Positions 25,638-33,728 of a DNA stretch of 64,000 nucleotides are shown here, piece after piece. A program made the translations under genes and the position numbers. Source of the DNA: Paenibacillus tundrae (GTDB taxonomy: Bacteria; Bacillota; Bacilli; Paenibacillales; Paenibacillaceae); contig NZ_JAUSTI010000006.1 in NCBI RefSeq assembly GCF_030812775.1, positions 248,001-312,000 of the forward strand, in the 5' to 3' direction. Every line of letters begins with the position of its first letter. Within the stretch, counting starts at the first letter, position 1. Below the pieces are notes generated by a model that was not told where the DNA came from, made no database searches, and worked only from the letters and a program-made list of their open reading frames with translations.

Positions 25638-26363
25638 GTGCCTGAATTAAAATTAGGTATTAAGCATATTATTCAACTCATTGTTCTCATTGTTGTGATT
25701 AGCATAGTTGTTCTATTTCTTGTTGTACTCCGGCCTTTTTTCTTCTCATCCATAAGTGAGAAGCAGGCAGAAGCGATTGCTATCAAATATGCGGCAGAAG
25801 AATACGATGAGGATGTGATCATTGATCGTGTTTTTCTCCATGGGGGATTTCTAGCTTACCTCATTGATGGACATTTTCAGAATGAGCATCAGACGTCATT
25901 TAGAATGCTAGTGGATGATGATAGCGGCAGGGTATCCGACTTTGAATTTTCCAAAGACTATGCGAACATGCAGATGCTAGAACTTAATAATACATATGCA
26001 GAAGAATTGATAGCCAAAGGATACGAGGTGCCAGAGCGGTATGTCTCTAGCTATGGAGATACTTTTTTTGTAGCATATAGCTGTGCTGAGTCGAAAGACT
26101 GTGATATTCATGAATTGCAGGTACGATTGCCTGACGGGAGTAGTCAAGATGAGATTGGTGCTTTTGGTGATCTATACCGGTGGCAGAAGACATTGCCCGT
26201 GCGGATCGATAGCATCTATGTTGATTCTCCAGAAGGTGAAGGTGTGTCTCGATGTCTTCGTCCCGATGCAAGTATAGGAAATCCTGATCATGGACAATCA
26301 GATCAATATGCATGGATGGATTTCATAGAGCAAGGGAAGTGTACGAATCGGGGTGACAAGTGA
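25638..26363 (+). CDS. Membrane-anchored protein of unknown function
   Basis: 241 aa with GTG start at 25638, fixed by AGAAGGAGTG; an ATG two bases earlier is out of frame and stops at once. One N-terminal helix (about 10-33) is followed by an extracytoplasmic domain with a PepSY-like pattern: EKQAEAIAIKYAAEEY then a beta strand and SDFEFSKDY. Three Cys in the C-terminal part (CAESKDC, KC) might form disulfides outside the membrane. I do not recognise a named family. Monocistronic, converging on the P-type ATPase gene. Confidence 0.6.
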   Translation: MPELKLGIKHIIQLIVLIVVISIVVLFLVVLRPFFFSSISEKQAEAIAIKYAAEEYDEDVIIDRVFLHGGFLAYLIDGHFQNEHQTSFRMLVDDDSGRVSDFEFSKDYANMQMLELNNTYAEELIAKGYEVPERYVSSYGDTFFVAYSCAESKDCDIHELQVRLPDGSSQDEIGAFGDLYRWQKTLPVRIDSIYVDSPEGEGVSRCLRPDASIGNPDHGQSDQYAWMDFIEQGKCTNRGDK

Positions 26364-26430
26364 TCTTCCTATCAAGGGAGAGCGAATGCGTAACTTGTAG
26401 ACAGACAGCGGACTAAATATTGTATAAAAA

Positions 26431-26462
26431 TAAACAGGCTCCCTTCGACGGAAGGGAGCCTG
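26431..26462 (-). terminator. Terminator of the P-type ATPase gene
   Basis: Perfect 12-bp stem CAGGCTCCCTTC (26433-26444)/GAAGGGAGCCTG (26449-26460) with a 4-base loop; on the minus strand it is followed by TTATTTTTATA. It may also slow plus-strand transcription. Confidence 0.8.
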
Positions 26463-26468
26463 CTTTGG

Positions 26469-29120
26469 TTAAGCGACGCTTGTAGCTTTACCTCGATTAC
26501 GAATCCATTTGATCAGATCCATTAGAATGACTGCGGCAAGAGCAAGCCCGCCGGCAATGAGGAATTCATACCAGCCAAATGCATCTGGGATAGCGAAGAT
26601 GCCCCGTACACCTGGAATCAACGTGATTCCATACAGACATAGACACACGAAGATGGAGCCGAGCACGAATTTGTTTGTCGTAAAGCCTACTTGAAAAATA
26701 GTCTGCGTATTAGAACGTGCCGCAAACGTCTGTAGAGTACGTGCTAGAATCAGCGTTGTAAAGGCCATCGCCACACTGATCTCCTCAGAGATACCAAGTC
26801 CAATATACTGGGATATGATGACGGCAACCCCGATCAGAACCCCACGTGTAATAACAGCCTGTAGTGTTCCACCGGCAAAGATACCTTCATTAATATCGCG
26901 TGGTTTCCGTCGCATTACATCAGGTTCGGCTTTTTCGGTGCCTAACGCAATGGCAGGTAGAGAGTCATTGACCAGGTTGATAAAGAGCAATTGCAGAGCA
27001 GTGAATGGATTCACCCAACCAACCACGAGTGCGAACAGGATCGCGATAATGGCACCTAGGTTACCAGCAAACAGGTACGCAATCGCTTTTTTGATATTAT
27101 CAAATACCATCCGTCCCACACTTACGGCATTCACGATGGATACAAAATTATCATCCGTCAAAATCATGGCTGCGGCGTCTTTGGCCACATCGGTTCCGCT
27201 TCCCATTGCAACTCCGATATCGGCCTGCTTCAAAGCAGGGGCATCGTTGACTCCGTCCCCGGTCATTGCAGCAATTTTGCCTTTACGCTGCCATGCACGT
27301 ACAATGCGAATTTTGTTTTCCGGCGATACCCTTGCATACACCGAAATTTGCTCTAACTTTTGATCTAGCTCCTCATCAGACATTTTGTCTAGTTCGCTAC
27401 CTGTAATAGCCATATCATCTGGCTTAGCAAGCCCAATGTCGATACCAATGGCTTGAGCGGTTGTTTTATGGTCACCCGTAATCATAATGGTACGGATGCC
27501 TGCCTTTTTGGATTCTTCAATAGAGCTATACACCGCTTCACGGGGCGGGTCAATCATAGCCGTTAGACCCACGAGGATCAGGTCATGTTCATCCTCAATA
27601 GTGACTGGCTTTTTGTCATCAAACCTCTTGTAGGCATATGCCAAAACCCGGAATGCACGTTTGGAGAAGGCTTCGTTTTTCTCTTCAAATTGTGTACGAA
27701 TCTCTGGTGTCAACGGCTGAACTTCGCCATGAATAAATACATGAGTACAGCGGCTGAACAGAACATCAGGGCCACCTTTGGTCAATAGTGCAGTCTGTCC
27801 TTCAAACGTATGCACGGTGCTCATTAATTTACGATCCGAATCGAAAGGAAGCTCGGCTTCACGTGGAAACTGATCACGAATTTCGTTGTAGTCCTTGTTC
27901 ACTCGGTTACTAAAAGCAATGAGCGCAACCTCTGTCGGGTCACCAAGTTCCTTACCTTCCTGATTGATATTGGAGTCATTGCAGAGCACGGCAATATGTA
28001 ATAAACGACGTTCCTCTTCAGACCACTCTTTCGGGTCATCGGGAAACTCTTCTTTCGTACCGTGGGGGATGTAATAGTCCACTACCGTCATTTTATTCTG
28101 GGTGAGGGTTCCGGTCTTGTCTGTGCAAATGATGCTAGCTGAACCAAGTGCTTCTACCGCAGGCAGACGACGGATGATGGCATGCTGTTTAGCCATTTTA
28201 TTCGTTCCGAGCGATAGAACGATGGTTACGATGGAGGATAACGCTTCAGGGATTGCTGCGACAGCTACCGCGACAGCAAACATCAGGGCATTGATAATGG
28301 ATGGGCCAATGTTCTCCGTACCTTCCGTTAACCAGACTCGTCCTGCTTCAATGGCAAAGATCAGAATGGATAGGCCAAGAATGAAGAAGCCTAGTTTTTT
28401 GCTAAATGCCTCTAGTTTACGCTGCAACGGTGTTTCCTTAGCTTCAGCATTCTGGATGAGTTCAGCAATTTTGCCGATTTCCGTTTGGAGCGCTGTACCT
28501 GTAACGACAAAGGTTCCTCGACCATACACGACGAGTGAGCCACTGAATGCCATATTACGCCGATCTCCAATGGGCGCTTCTTCTGCGATAGCATCAGCAT
28601 GTTTCTCCGCAGCTTCGGATTCACCTGTTAACATGCCTTCATTGATTTTCAGGCTTCCCGATTCCAAAATGCGACCATCTGCGGGAACGTAGTCTCCGGC
28701 ATCAAGCAGAACGATATCACCCGGGACTAGCTCCCTAGCTTGAATTGTCCTTTTCTGACGATCCCGAATGACCTTGGCTTCTGGTGCTGACATTTGCCGT
28801 AAGGCATCAAGGGAGCTCTCTGCCTTCTTCGTCTGCACGACACTAATAACGGCATTCAGCAGGATGACGAGAAATATAATGAGTGATTCAATCAGATGCC
28901 CGAGCACAATCTGTACCGCAGCAGCGATGAGCAGGACGATAACCATGGGATCTTTAAAATTCTCAATAAACAGTTTCCACACAGGTGTGGCGTCTTTTCC
29001 TTTTATCTCATTGTATCCAACGGCTTCGAGTCTTTTGGTTGCCTCAGAGGTCGTGAGTCCGTTCAGTGAACTCTGTACTTCATGAAGTGTCTCCTCTGTA
29101 CTGTGTCTATAATGTTCCAA
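26469..29120 (-). CDS. Cation-transporting P-type ATPase, calcium (PMCA/SERCA-like, type IIA/B)
   Basis: 883 aa with the full P-ATPase set: N-terminal cation_ATPase_N, A-domain TGES (in GMLTGESEAAEKH), phosphorylation Asp334 in CTDKTGTLT, N-domain KGGPDVLFSRC, P-domain MITGDHKTTAQAIG and GDGVNDAPALKQADIG, and six C-terminal helices (INLVNDSLPAIALG). Helix 4 reads VAAIPEALSS, the calcium site IPE motif. It should expel Ca2+ (or Mn2+) from the cytoplasm. ATG 29120, long divergent spacer with hcp. Single-gene transcript. Confidence 0.9.
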   Translation of the reverse strand: MEHYRHSTEETLHEVQSSLNGLTTSEATKRLEAVGYNEIKGKDATPVWKLFIENFKDPMVIVLLIAAAVQIVLGHLIESLIIFLVILLNAVISVVQTKKAESSLDALRQMSAPEAKVIRDRQKRTIQARELVPGDIVLLDAGDYVPADGRILESGSLKINEGMLTGESEAAEKHADAIAEEAPIGDRRNMAFSGSLVVYGRGTFVVTGTALQTEIGKIAELIQNAEAKETPLQRKLEAFSKKLGFFILGLSILIFAIEAGRVWLTEGTENIGPSIINALMFAVAVAVAAIPEALSSIVTIVLSLGTNKMAKQHAIIRRLPAVEALGSASIICTDKTGTLTQNKMTVVDYYIPHGTKEEFPDDPKEWSEEERRLLHIAVLCNDSNINQEGKELGDPTEVALIAFSNRVNKDYNEIRDQFPREAELPFDSDRKLMSTVHTFEGQTALLTKGGPDVLFSRCTHVFIHGEVQPLTPEIRTQFEEKNEAFSKRAFRVLAYAYKRFDDKKPVTIEDEHDLILVGLTAMIDPPREAVYSSIEESKKAGIRTIMITGDHKTTAQAIGIDIGLAKPDDMAITGSELDKMSDEELDQKLEQISVYARVSPENKIRIVRAWQRKGKIAAMTGDGVNDAPALKQADIGVAMGSGTDVAKDAAAMILTDDNFVSIVNAVSVGRMVFDNIKKAIAYLFAGNLGAIIAILFALVVGWVNPFTALQLLFINLVNDSLPAIALGTEKAEPDVMRRKPRDINEGIFAGGTLQAVITRGVLIGVAVIISQYIGLGISEEISVAMAFTTLILARTLQTFAARSNTQTIFQVGFTTNKFVLGSIFVCLCLYGITLIPGVRGIFAIPDAFGWYEFLIAGGLALAAVILMDLIKWIRNRGKATSVA

Positions 29121-29484
29121 TGGACCAGCTCCTTGCGTATGGATTTCTCTGTTTATATAACCCTGTAGAATGAATAGAATCAGTCAGTGGATCCCATCCC
29201 AATTTCAGATATTTGTAGAACATGATGTGGCTAGAAAAATGAAACACGTTTAGATTTTTTTACAGCCTTCCTTAACGTATAATTTCCGACGGAATTCAAT
29301 CTCATTCGCTTGGTTAGCATTACGCTTCGAAATGAATGGGGTTGCACTTATTTCGCAACGTTCTATATTAGAAGTTACAGAAGTTGGAAGATTACAGAAC
29401 TGTGTTATTAATCACACTTGCACCTTGAAGTCTCTGCTAGGCTTGTTAATAACGAGTTGTTACCAAGTTTGGAGGGAACGATAT
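29121..29484. other. Divergent spacer between P-type ATPase and hcp
   Basis: Holds the leftward ATPase leader and the rightward hcp promoter region. A Crp/Fnr-type palindrome is at 29401-29416 and a TATAAT at 29278-29283 has no well-placed -35. The reading frame into hcp can be extended upstream to 29332 but has no ribosome binding site there, so I treat it as non-coding. Confidence 0.5.
29401..29416. promoter_or_regulatory. Crp/Fnr-type operator upstream of hcp
   Basis: TGTGT-TATTAA-TCACA matches the Bacillus Fnr consensus TGTGA-N6-TCACA at nine of ten positions. Centre at 29408.5, about 76 bases before the hcp start, leaving room for class II activation. Confidence 0.65.
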
Positions 29485-30777
29485 ATGTTTTGTTATCAGT
29501 GTGAACAGACGCCTAGTGGGGGTTGTACCGTCGTTGGGGTATGTGGAAAAAATGAAACAGTAGCTAGTTTACAGGATACGATGATCTTTGCTTTAAAAGG
29601 AATTGCCGCTTATGCCACGCATGCACGGCAGTTGGGATATACCGATCCTGAAGTGGATCGGATTACGCATGAAGCTTTATACATGACACTGACGAATTCC
29701 AATTTTAATGTGCAAGAGCATATCGATATGGCGATGCAAGTGGGTAATGCAGCAATTCGCATTATGGATGTGCTGGATCGGGCGCATACAGAACGCTTCG
29801 GAATTCCACAGCCGATTACGGTAAGTCAGAATCAGATTGAAGGACATTGTATCGTAGTGACAGGACATAATCTGTATGCTCTGGAAGAACTGCTGCGGCA
29901 GACCGAGGGGAAAGGCATCAACATATATACACATTCAGAGATGCTGCCAGCTCACGGCTATCCGGCACTCAAGAAGTATGCACATTTAAAAGGAAATATC
30001 GGTAAGGCTTGGTATGATCAACGCAGACTGTTCGAACAGTTCCCAGGAGCTATTCTGGCGACGACGAACTGTGTAATGCCGATCAAAGGAACGTATGCTG
30101 ATCGCTTCTTCTCGTATGAAGTTGCTGGATTAGAGGGTGTAGAGAAAGTGGAGAACGATGATTTCTCACGTCTAATTGAGCGAGCTTTGTCATTGCCTGT
30201 AGCCAATGTACAATCAGAACAGGTATTAACTACGGGGTACCACCATGAAACAGTCATTGGGCTTGCACCAGAGATTATCCAAGCAGTCAAAGACGGACAT
30301 ATCCGCCGCTTCTTCGTCATCGCAGGTTGTGATGCACCAGGTAAAGGCGGCAACTATTACCGGGAATTGGCAACATCTCTGCCGAATGATACGGTAATCC
30401 TAACAACCTCCTGCGGTAAATTCCGCTTCAATGATGTGGATTATGGAACTGTAGGCGATACCGGTATTCCGCGCTATATCGATCTGGGGCAATGTAATAA
30501 CTCCGGTTCTACAGTAAAAATCGCTATGGCATTAGCTGATGCCTTCGGTTGCAGCGTGAATGAATTGCCTGTCAGCATTGTGCTGTCATGGTTCGAACAG
30601 AAGGCTGTTGCGATCTTGCTGGGCTTGTTCAGCTTAGGTATTCAGGATATTCGCATTGGACCGAAGCCGCCGGAGTTCATTTCGTCGGGAGTATTGGAAG
30701 TATTAGTAGAAATGTTTGGTCTGAAACTCATTACAACTGCTGAAGAAGACATGAATGCAATGCTGGCATTGTCTTAA
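29485..30777 (+). CDS. hcp: Hybrid cluster protein (hydroxylamine reductase)
   Basis: 430 aa, ATG 29485 fixed by GGAGGG. N-terminal cysteines C3, C6, C14 and C20 (C-x2-C-x7-C-x5-C) bind a 4Fe-4S cluster. Residues for the hybrid Fe-S-O cluster are visible later: TGHNLYALEE (His), SEMLPAHGYP (Glu), NCVMPIKG, AGCDAPGKGG, TSCGKFRFND and GQCNNSGS (Cys), and FEQKAVAIL (Glu/Lys). The protein is shorter than the 550-aa enterobacterial form, i.e. the single-helical-domain type. It reduces hydroxylamine or nitric oxide in anaerobic nitrosative stress. The Fnr-like box upstream fits. Terminator follows. Confidence 0.92.
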   Translation: MFCYQCEQTPSGGCTVVGVCGKNETVASLQDTMIFALKGIAAYATHARQLGYTDPEVDRITHEALYMTLTNSNFNVQEHIDMAMQVGNAAIRIMDVLDRAHTERFGIPQPITVSQNQIEGHCIVVTGHNLYALEELLRQTEGKGINIYTHSEMLPAHGYPALKKYAHLKGNIGKAWYDQRRLFEQFPGAILATTNCVMPIKGTYADRFFSYEVAGLEGVEKVENDDFSRLIERALSLPVANVQSEQVLTTGYHHETVIGLAPEIIQAVKDGHIRRFFVIAGCDAPGKGGNYYRELATSLPNDTVILTTSCGKFRFNDVDYGTVGDTGIPRYIDLGQCNNSGSTVKIAMALADAFGCSVNELPVSIVLSWFEQKAVAILLGLFSLGIQDIRIGPKPPEFISSGVLEVLVEMFGLKLITTAEEDMNAMLALS

Positions 30778-30803
30778 TTATACTTATATTTTTTGGAGTG
30801 AAG

Positions 30804-30829
30804 AGCCTACCATTACGGTAGGTTTTTTG
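30804..30829 (+). terminator. Terminator of hcp
   Basis: CCTACC/GGTAGG stem (30806-30811, 30817-30822), five-base loop, followed by T6. Confidence 0.8.
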
Positions 30830-30997
30830 CTTTACTTTATTTTGTATTTCTGGTGGTTCATTTCACCTAGTATACATACTCAGATACGCAATCCTAATTG
30901 GTTTATTTATCCTATTGTGATTTGTTTGTGGAAATGGATATATAGATAGAGGACTTAAATAACTCGGTTTACCGTTGTAAGAGGAGAAGATATATCC

Positions 30998-32404
30998 ATG
31001 AATCACAGGCAACTTGTATCAGATATTTTGAGAATTACAGGAGGGGAGGACAATATTAGAGGCGCAGAGCATCAATTGAGGGCAATCACGTTGGTACTGA
31101 AGGATCGGACTAAGGCGGATTTCTCCATTCTTTCTACGAAGCAGTTTACAGCGAATGTTCATCTTGAAGGTGATCGATGCCGGATCGAATTAGAATCAGA
31201 AAGTGAAGCATTAGAAGTATTTAATACCCTTACAGGTAGCTACCATGTACATAAGATTGCGGATGGAGAGCAGGAAATTAAGCTTGAAGCAAAGAGATCT
31301 TTTTCAGTTTTGCATTTTGTATCGGATGTTTTTAGACCATTACTGCCCGTAATTCTTGGGGCGGGGCTTATCAAGGTCATATTGGGCATCATTCTAATAC
31401 TAAATCAACTCATATCCGATGATCCCATGTTGATGGATGAGCCTATATTCAACTTGCTGAGTATGATCGCAAATACCCCAGTTTATTTATTACCTGTATT
31501 TATCGCGGTTAGCACGGCTTACCGATTGAGAAGCAATATGTATGTGGCTGCCACAATTGGCGGTTTCATGTTCTATCCTGAGATTACCATGTGGTTGAAT
31601 GGTGAGAAAACAGTTCGTTTGTTTGGCGTGGAAATGATCTCACAGCCAAATCTCTATTCTTCCGTTCCATGGGTTATTCTAGCTGTAATCGCATCAGCAT
31701 ATCTGGAAAGAAAGATTGATAGCAGAGCACCTAGAGCATTCCAAGGAATTGTCGCTTCAATCTTGAGTTTGGTGATCCTCGTGCCACTCATGTTACTCAT
31801 TCTAGGTATCGTTGGGACATTCGTAGATGATTATGCTGGAGAGTGGATTAGCTCGCTTGTGGAAAGTGCGCCGGTACTGGCGGTTATGTTAATAGCTGCA
31901 TTCTTCTCTCTGCTGATGATTGTTGGATTGCAATACTGTCTAGTTCCAATTATCATTTATGAAATTACGTCTGCGGGTTACTCTATTGTACTTCCTGCGA
32001 TGTTTGTTGCGATGTTTGGACATGCAGGTGCAGCGCTGGCAGTTGCCCTTCGAAGCAGAAGGGGCGAAACGAAAAGAACAGCCGTATGGTCCTCCGTTGT
32101 AGCACTTCTAGGCGTACCTGAACCTGCAATCTATGCAGTGAATATGAGCAAGAGGATCGCTTTTTACTCAGCACTGCTAGGTGGGGGGATAGGTGGATTG
32201 TACATGGGACTTACGTCTGTTAGTATTTCTGTAATTAGCGGTAGTTTCGGCAGTTTGTTCCAGATTCCATTGTTCATAGAAGAAGGTTCATTGAATGTAT
32301 TGCATGCTTGCATAGGATTGGCAGTATCCTTTGTAGTAGCAGGTGCTTTAACTTATTGGTTAACTGGACGACAAGCTAAAATAACTACATCATTAGAAGT
32401 ATAA
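30998..32404 (+). CDS. Degenerate beta-glucoside-family PTS IIBC protein lacking the phosphocysteine
   Basis: 468 aa. The first 80 residues align with the EIIB domain (ILRITGGEDNIRGAEH), but the phosphorylated Cys of the HCATRL motif is Gln26 (EHQLRAI). Residues about 100-455 are an EIIC domain with about ten helices; the conserved GITEPALFG is GVPEPAIYA, with Glu kept, but the GMHYSLGP element reads GLQYCLVP, so its His is lost. No EIIA domain. A strong terminator separates it from licT, and no RAT precedes it. It could be a sugar sensor or a facilitator phosphorylated by another EIIB. Intact reading frame and good ribosome binding site argue against a pseudogene. Confidence 0.85.
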   Translation: MNHRQLVSDILRITGGEDNIRGAEHQLRAITLVLKDRTKADFSILSTKQFTANVHLEGDRCRIELESESEALEVFNTLTGSYHVHKIADGEQEIKLEAKRSFSVLHFVSDVFRPLLPVILGAGLIKVILGIILILNQLISDDPMLMDEPIFNLLSMIANTPVYLLPVFIAVSTAYRLRSNMYVAATIGGFMFYPEITMWLNGEKTVRLFGVEMISQPNLYSSVPWVILAVIASAYLERKIDSRAPRAFQGIVASILSLVILVPLMLLILGIVGTFVDDYAGEWISSLVESAPVLAVMLIAAFFSLLMIVGLQYCLVPIIIYEITSAGYSIVLPAMFVAMFGHAGAALAVALRSRRGETKRTAVWSSVVALLGVPEPAIYAVNMSKRIAFYSALLGGGIGGLYMGLTSVSISVISGSFGSLFQIPLFIEEGSLNVLHACIGLAVSFVVAGALTYWLTGRQAKITTSLEV

Positions 32405-32431
32405 ATGAACTAATTATTCCAGATAAACTGC

Positions 32432-32478
32432 AAGGGACTGATCTTTACTTCCGCATAAAAAGGATCAGTCCCTTTTGT
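32432..32478 (+). terminator. Terminator of the degenerate PTS gene
   Basis: Perfect 12-bp stem AAGGGACTGATC (32432-32443)/GATCAGTCCCTT (32463-32474), then TTT. It insulates the gene from licT. Confidence 0.85.
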
Positions 32479-32550
32479 GCGTCATTACATGTTGATTTTC
32501 CTTTTTGAATCATTCGAAAATTGCTTATTAAAGCACCTTAAATGACTATG

Positions 32551-32579
32551 TTGACAAATATTAAGTCTTCAACTAAGAT
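32551..32579 (+). promoter_or_regulatory. Candidate promoter of licT
   Basis: TTGACA (32551-32556), 17-base spacer, TAAGAT (32574-32579). The RAT begins 31 bases after the -10. Confidence 0.5.
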
Positions 32580-32609
32580 ACTTGTATAAATGAATAATGG
32601 ATATAATCA

Positions 32610-32638
32610 GGATTGTTACTGATCAGCAGGCAAGACCG
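32610..32638 (+). promoter_or_regulatory. RAT upstream of licT
   Basis: GGATTGTTACTG then GCAGGCAAGACC. The first half is the exact consensus; the second has AAGACC instead of AAAACC. It overlaps the terminator that starts at 32634 and implies autoregulation. Confidence 0.85.
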
Positions 32639-32700
32639 ATTGATGTGCAAACATGTAGATTTTCGATAAACATGTGTGCACTATTAATCGTCTTTTTTTG
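32634..32700 (+). terminator. Leader terminator of licT, RAT-controlled
   Basis: GACCGATTGAT pairs with the ATTAATCGTC arm; inner TGCA/TGCA and ACATGT/ACATGT; followed by T7. Left arm overlaps the RAT. Confidence 0.8.
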
Positions 32701-32742
32701 TTTCCAAATAATGTTAACGTGCTATTTTAAAAGGAGATTGTT

Positions 32743-33582
32743 ATGAAAATCACACGAATTATTAATAATAATGTCGTTTGCGCAGTCAATGAAAGACACC
32801 AGGAGATGATGCTGTTAGGGAGTGGCATTGGCTTTCAGAAGAAAAAGGGAGACGCTGTTACAGTAGAGAAGATTGAAAAAGAATTTTTTCTAAAGTCCAA
32901 GCATGTAACAGGCAAATTGTACGCCCTGCTCGCGCAAATACCGATGGAATATATTCGTGTGTCCGACAGCATTATTCAATATGCCAAACAATCCTTGGAT
33001 AAAGAGCTGAATGAAAATATATATTTAACGTTAACAGACCACATCAACTTTGCAGTCTCTCGTTATAAGCAGGGTATGAATTTTAATAATGCGTTATTGT
33101 CAGAAATTAAAGCGTTTTATGCAAATGAATATCGTGTGGCTTTGAAAGCGCTGGAGATGATTAATCAGGAATTCAACATTACGTTGCCTGAAGATGAAGC
33201 TGGATTTATCGCGCTTCATATCGTTAACGCAGAGCTGGGCTCTGAAATGGAAGAAACGATGAAGATCACGCAGTTGATTCAGAAAGTACTAAATATTATT
33301 CGTTATCAGTTCAAAATTCACTTTAATGAAAATTCCCTTCATTATGCCAGACTGATCACACACTTGAAATTTTTTGCATATCGTCTGTTTAACAATACGG
33401 TAGTGACAAGTAACGATAGCGATTTTCTCAATATTATTAAAGAAAAATATAAGCTTGAGTATCAATGTAGCCTCCGAATTGCGCAATTCATTCGGGTCGA
33501 CTATGGTAAAGAATTAACTGAGGACGAATTGGTGTATTTAACGGTTCATATTAAAAGAGTGACTGATGAAGAAAAGGTTTGA
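32743..33582 (+). CDS. licT: LicT/BglG family transcription antiterminator
   Basis: 279 aa. N-terminal RNA-binding CAT domain (1-55: MKITRIINNNVVCAV, GSGIGFQKKKGDAV) plus two PTS regulation domains. The regulatory histidines lie at H100 and H159 (PRD1) and H207 and H269 (PRD2), the same numbers as in B. subtilis LicT. Known mechanism: PRD1 is phosphorylated by the beta-glucoside permease without substrate (inactive), PRD2 by HPr (active); the active dimer binds RAT RNA and prevents termination. A RAT/terminator lies both before and after this gene, as in E. coli bgl. Two more RATs occur 16 and 21 kb upstream. Confidence 0.93.
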   Translation: MKITRIINNNVVCAVNERHQEMMLLGSGIGFQKKKGDAVTVEKIEKEFFLKSKHVTGKLYALLAQIPMEYIRVSDSIIQYAKQSLDKELNENIYLTLTDHINFAVSRYKQGMNFNNALLSEIKAFYANEYRVALKALEMINQEFNITLPEDEAGFIALHIVNAELGSEMEETMKITQLIQKVLNIIRYQFKIHFNENSLHYARLITHLKFFAYRLFNNTVVTSNDSDFLNIIKEKYKLEYQCSLRIAQFIRVDYGKELTEDELVYLTVHIKRVTDEEKV

Positions 33583-33611
33583 TTCCTCAGCGCTCCATAA
33601 TGACTATACTA

Positions 33612-33640
33612 GGATTGTTACTGGTGAGGCAGGCAAGACC
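33612..33640 (+). promoter_or_regulatory. RAT between licT and bglP
   Basis: GGATTGTTACTG then GCAGGCAAGACC, the same subclass as the RAT before licT. It overlaps the terminator from 33636. Confidence 0.88.
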
Positions 33641-33698
33641 TAGAGTTCCATCGTTTATAGAGCATATCTATATTCGATAGAACTCTAGGTCTTTTTTT
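33636..33698 (+). terminator. RAT-controlled terminator before bglP
   Basis: AGACCTAGAGTTC (33636-33648) pairs with GAACTCTAGGTCT, with an ATCG/CGAT extension, followed by T7. It controls read-through into bglP-bglH. Confidence 0.88.
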
Positions 33699-33728
33699 AT
33701 TAAAAAATATGTTAAGGGGGAGCAGTAC

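Noticed and set aside
29332..29484. N-terminal extension of Hcp
   Set aside because: No ribosome binding site at 29332; the Cys motif starts at residue 3 of the shorter form, and GGAGGG precedes ATG 29485.
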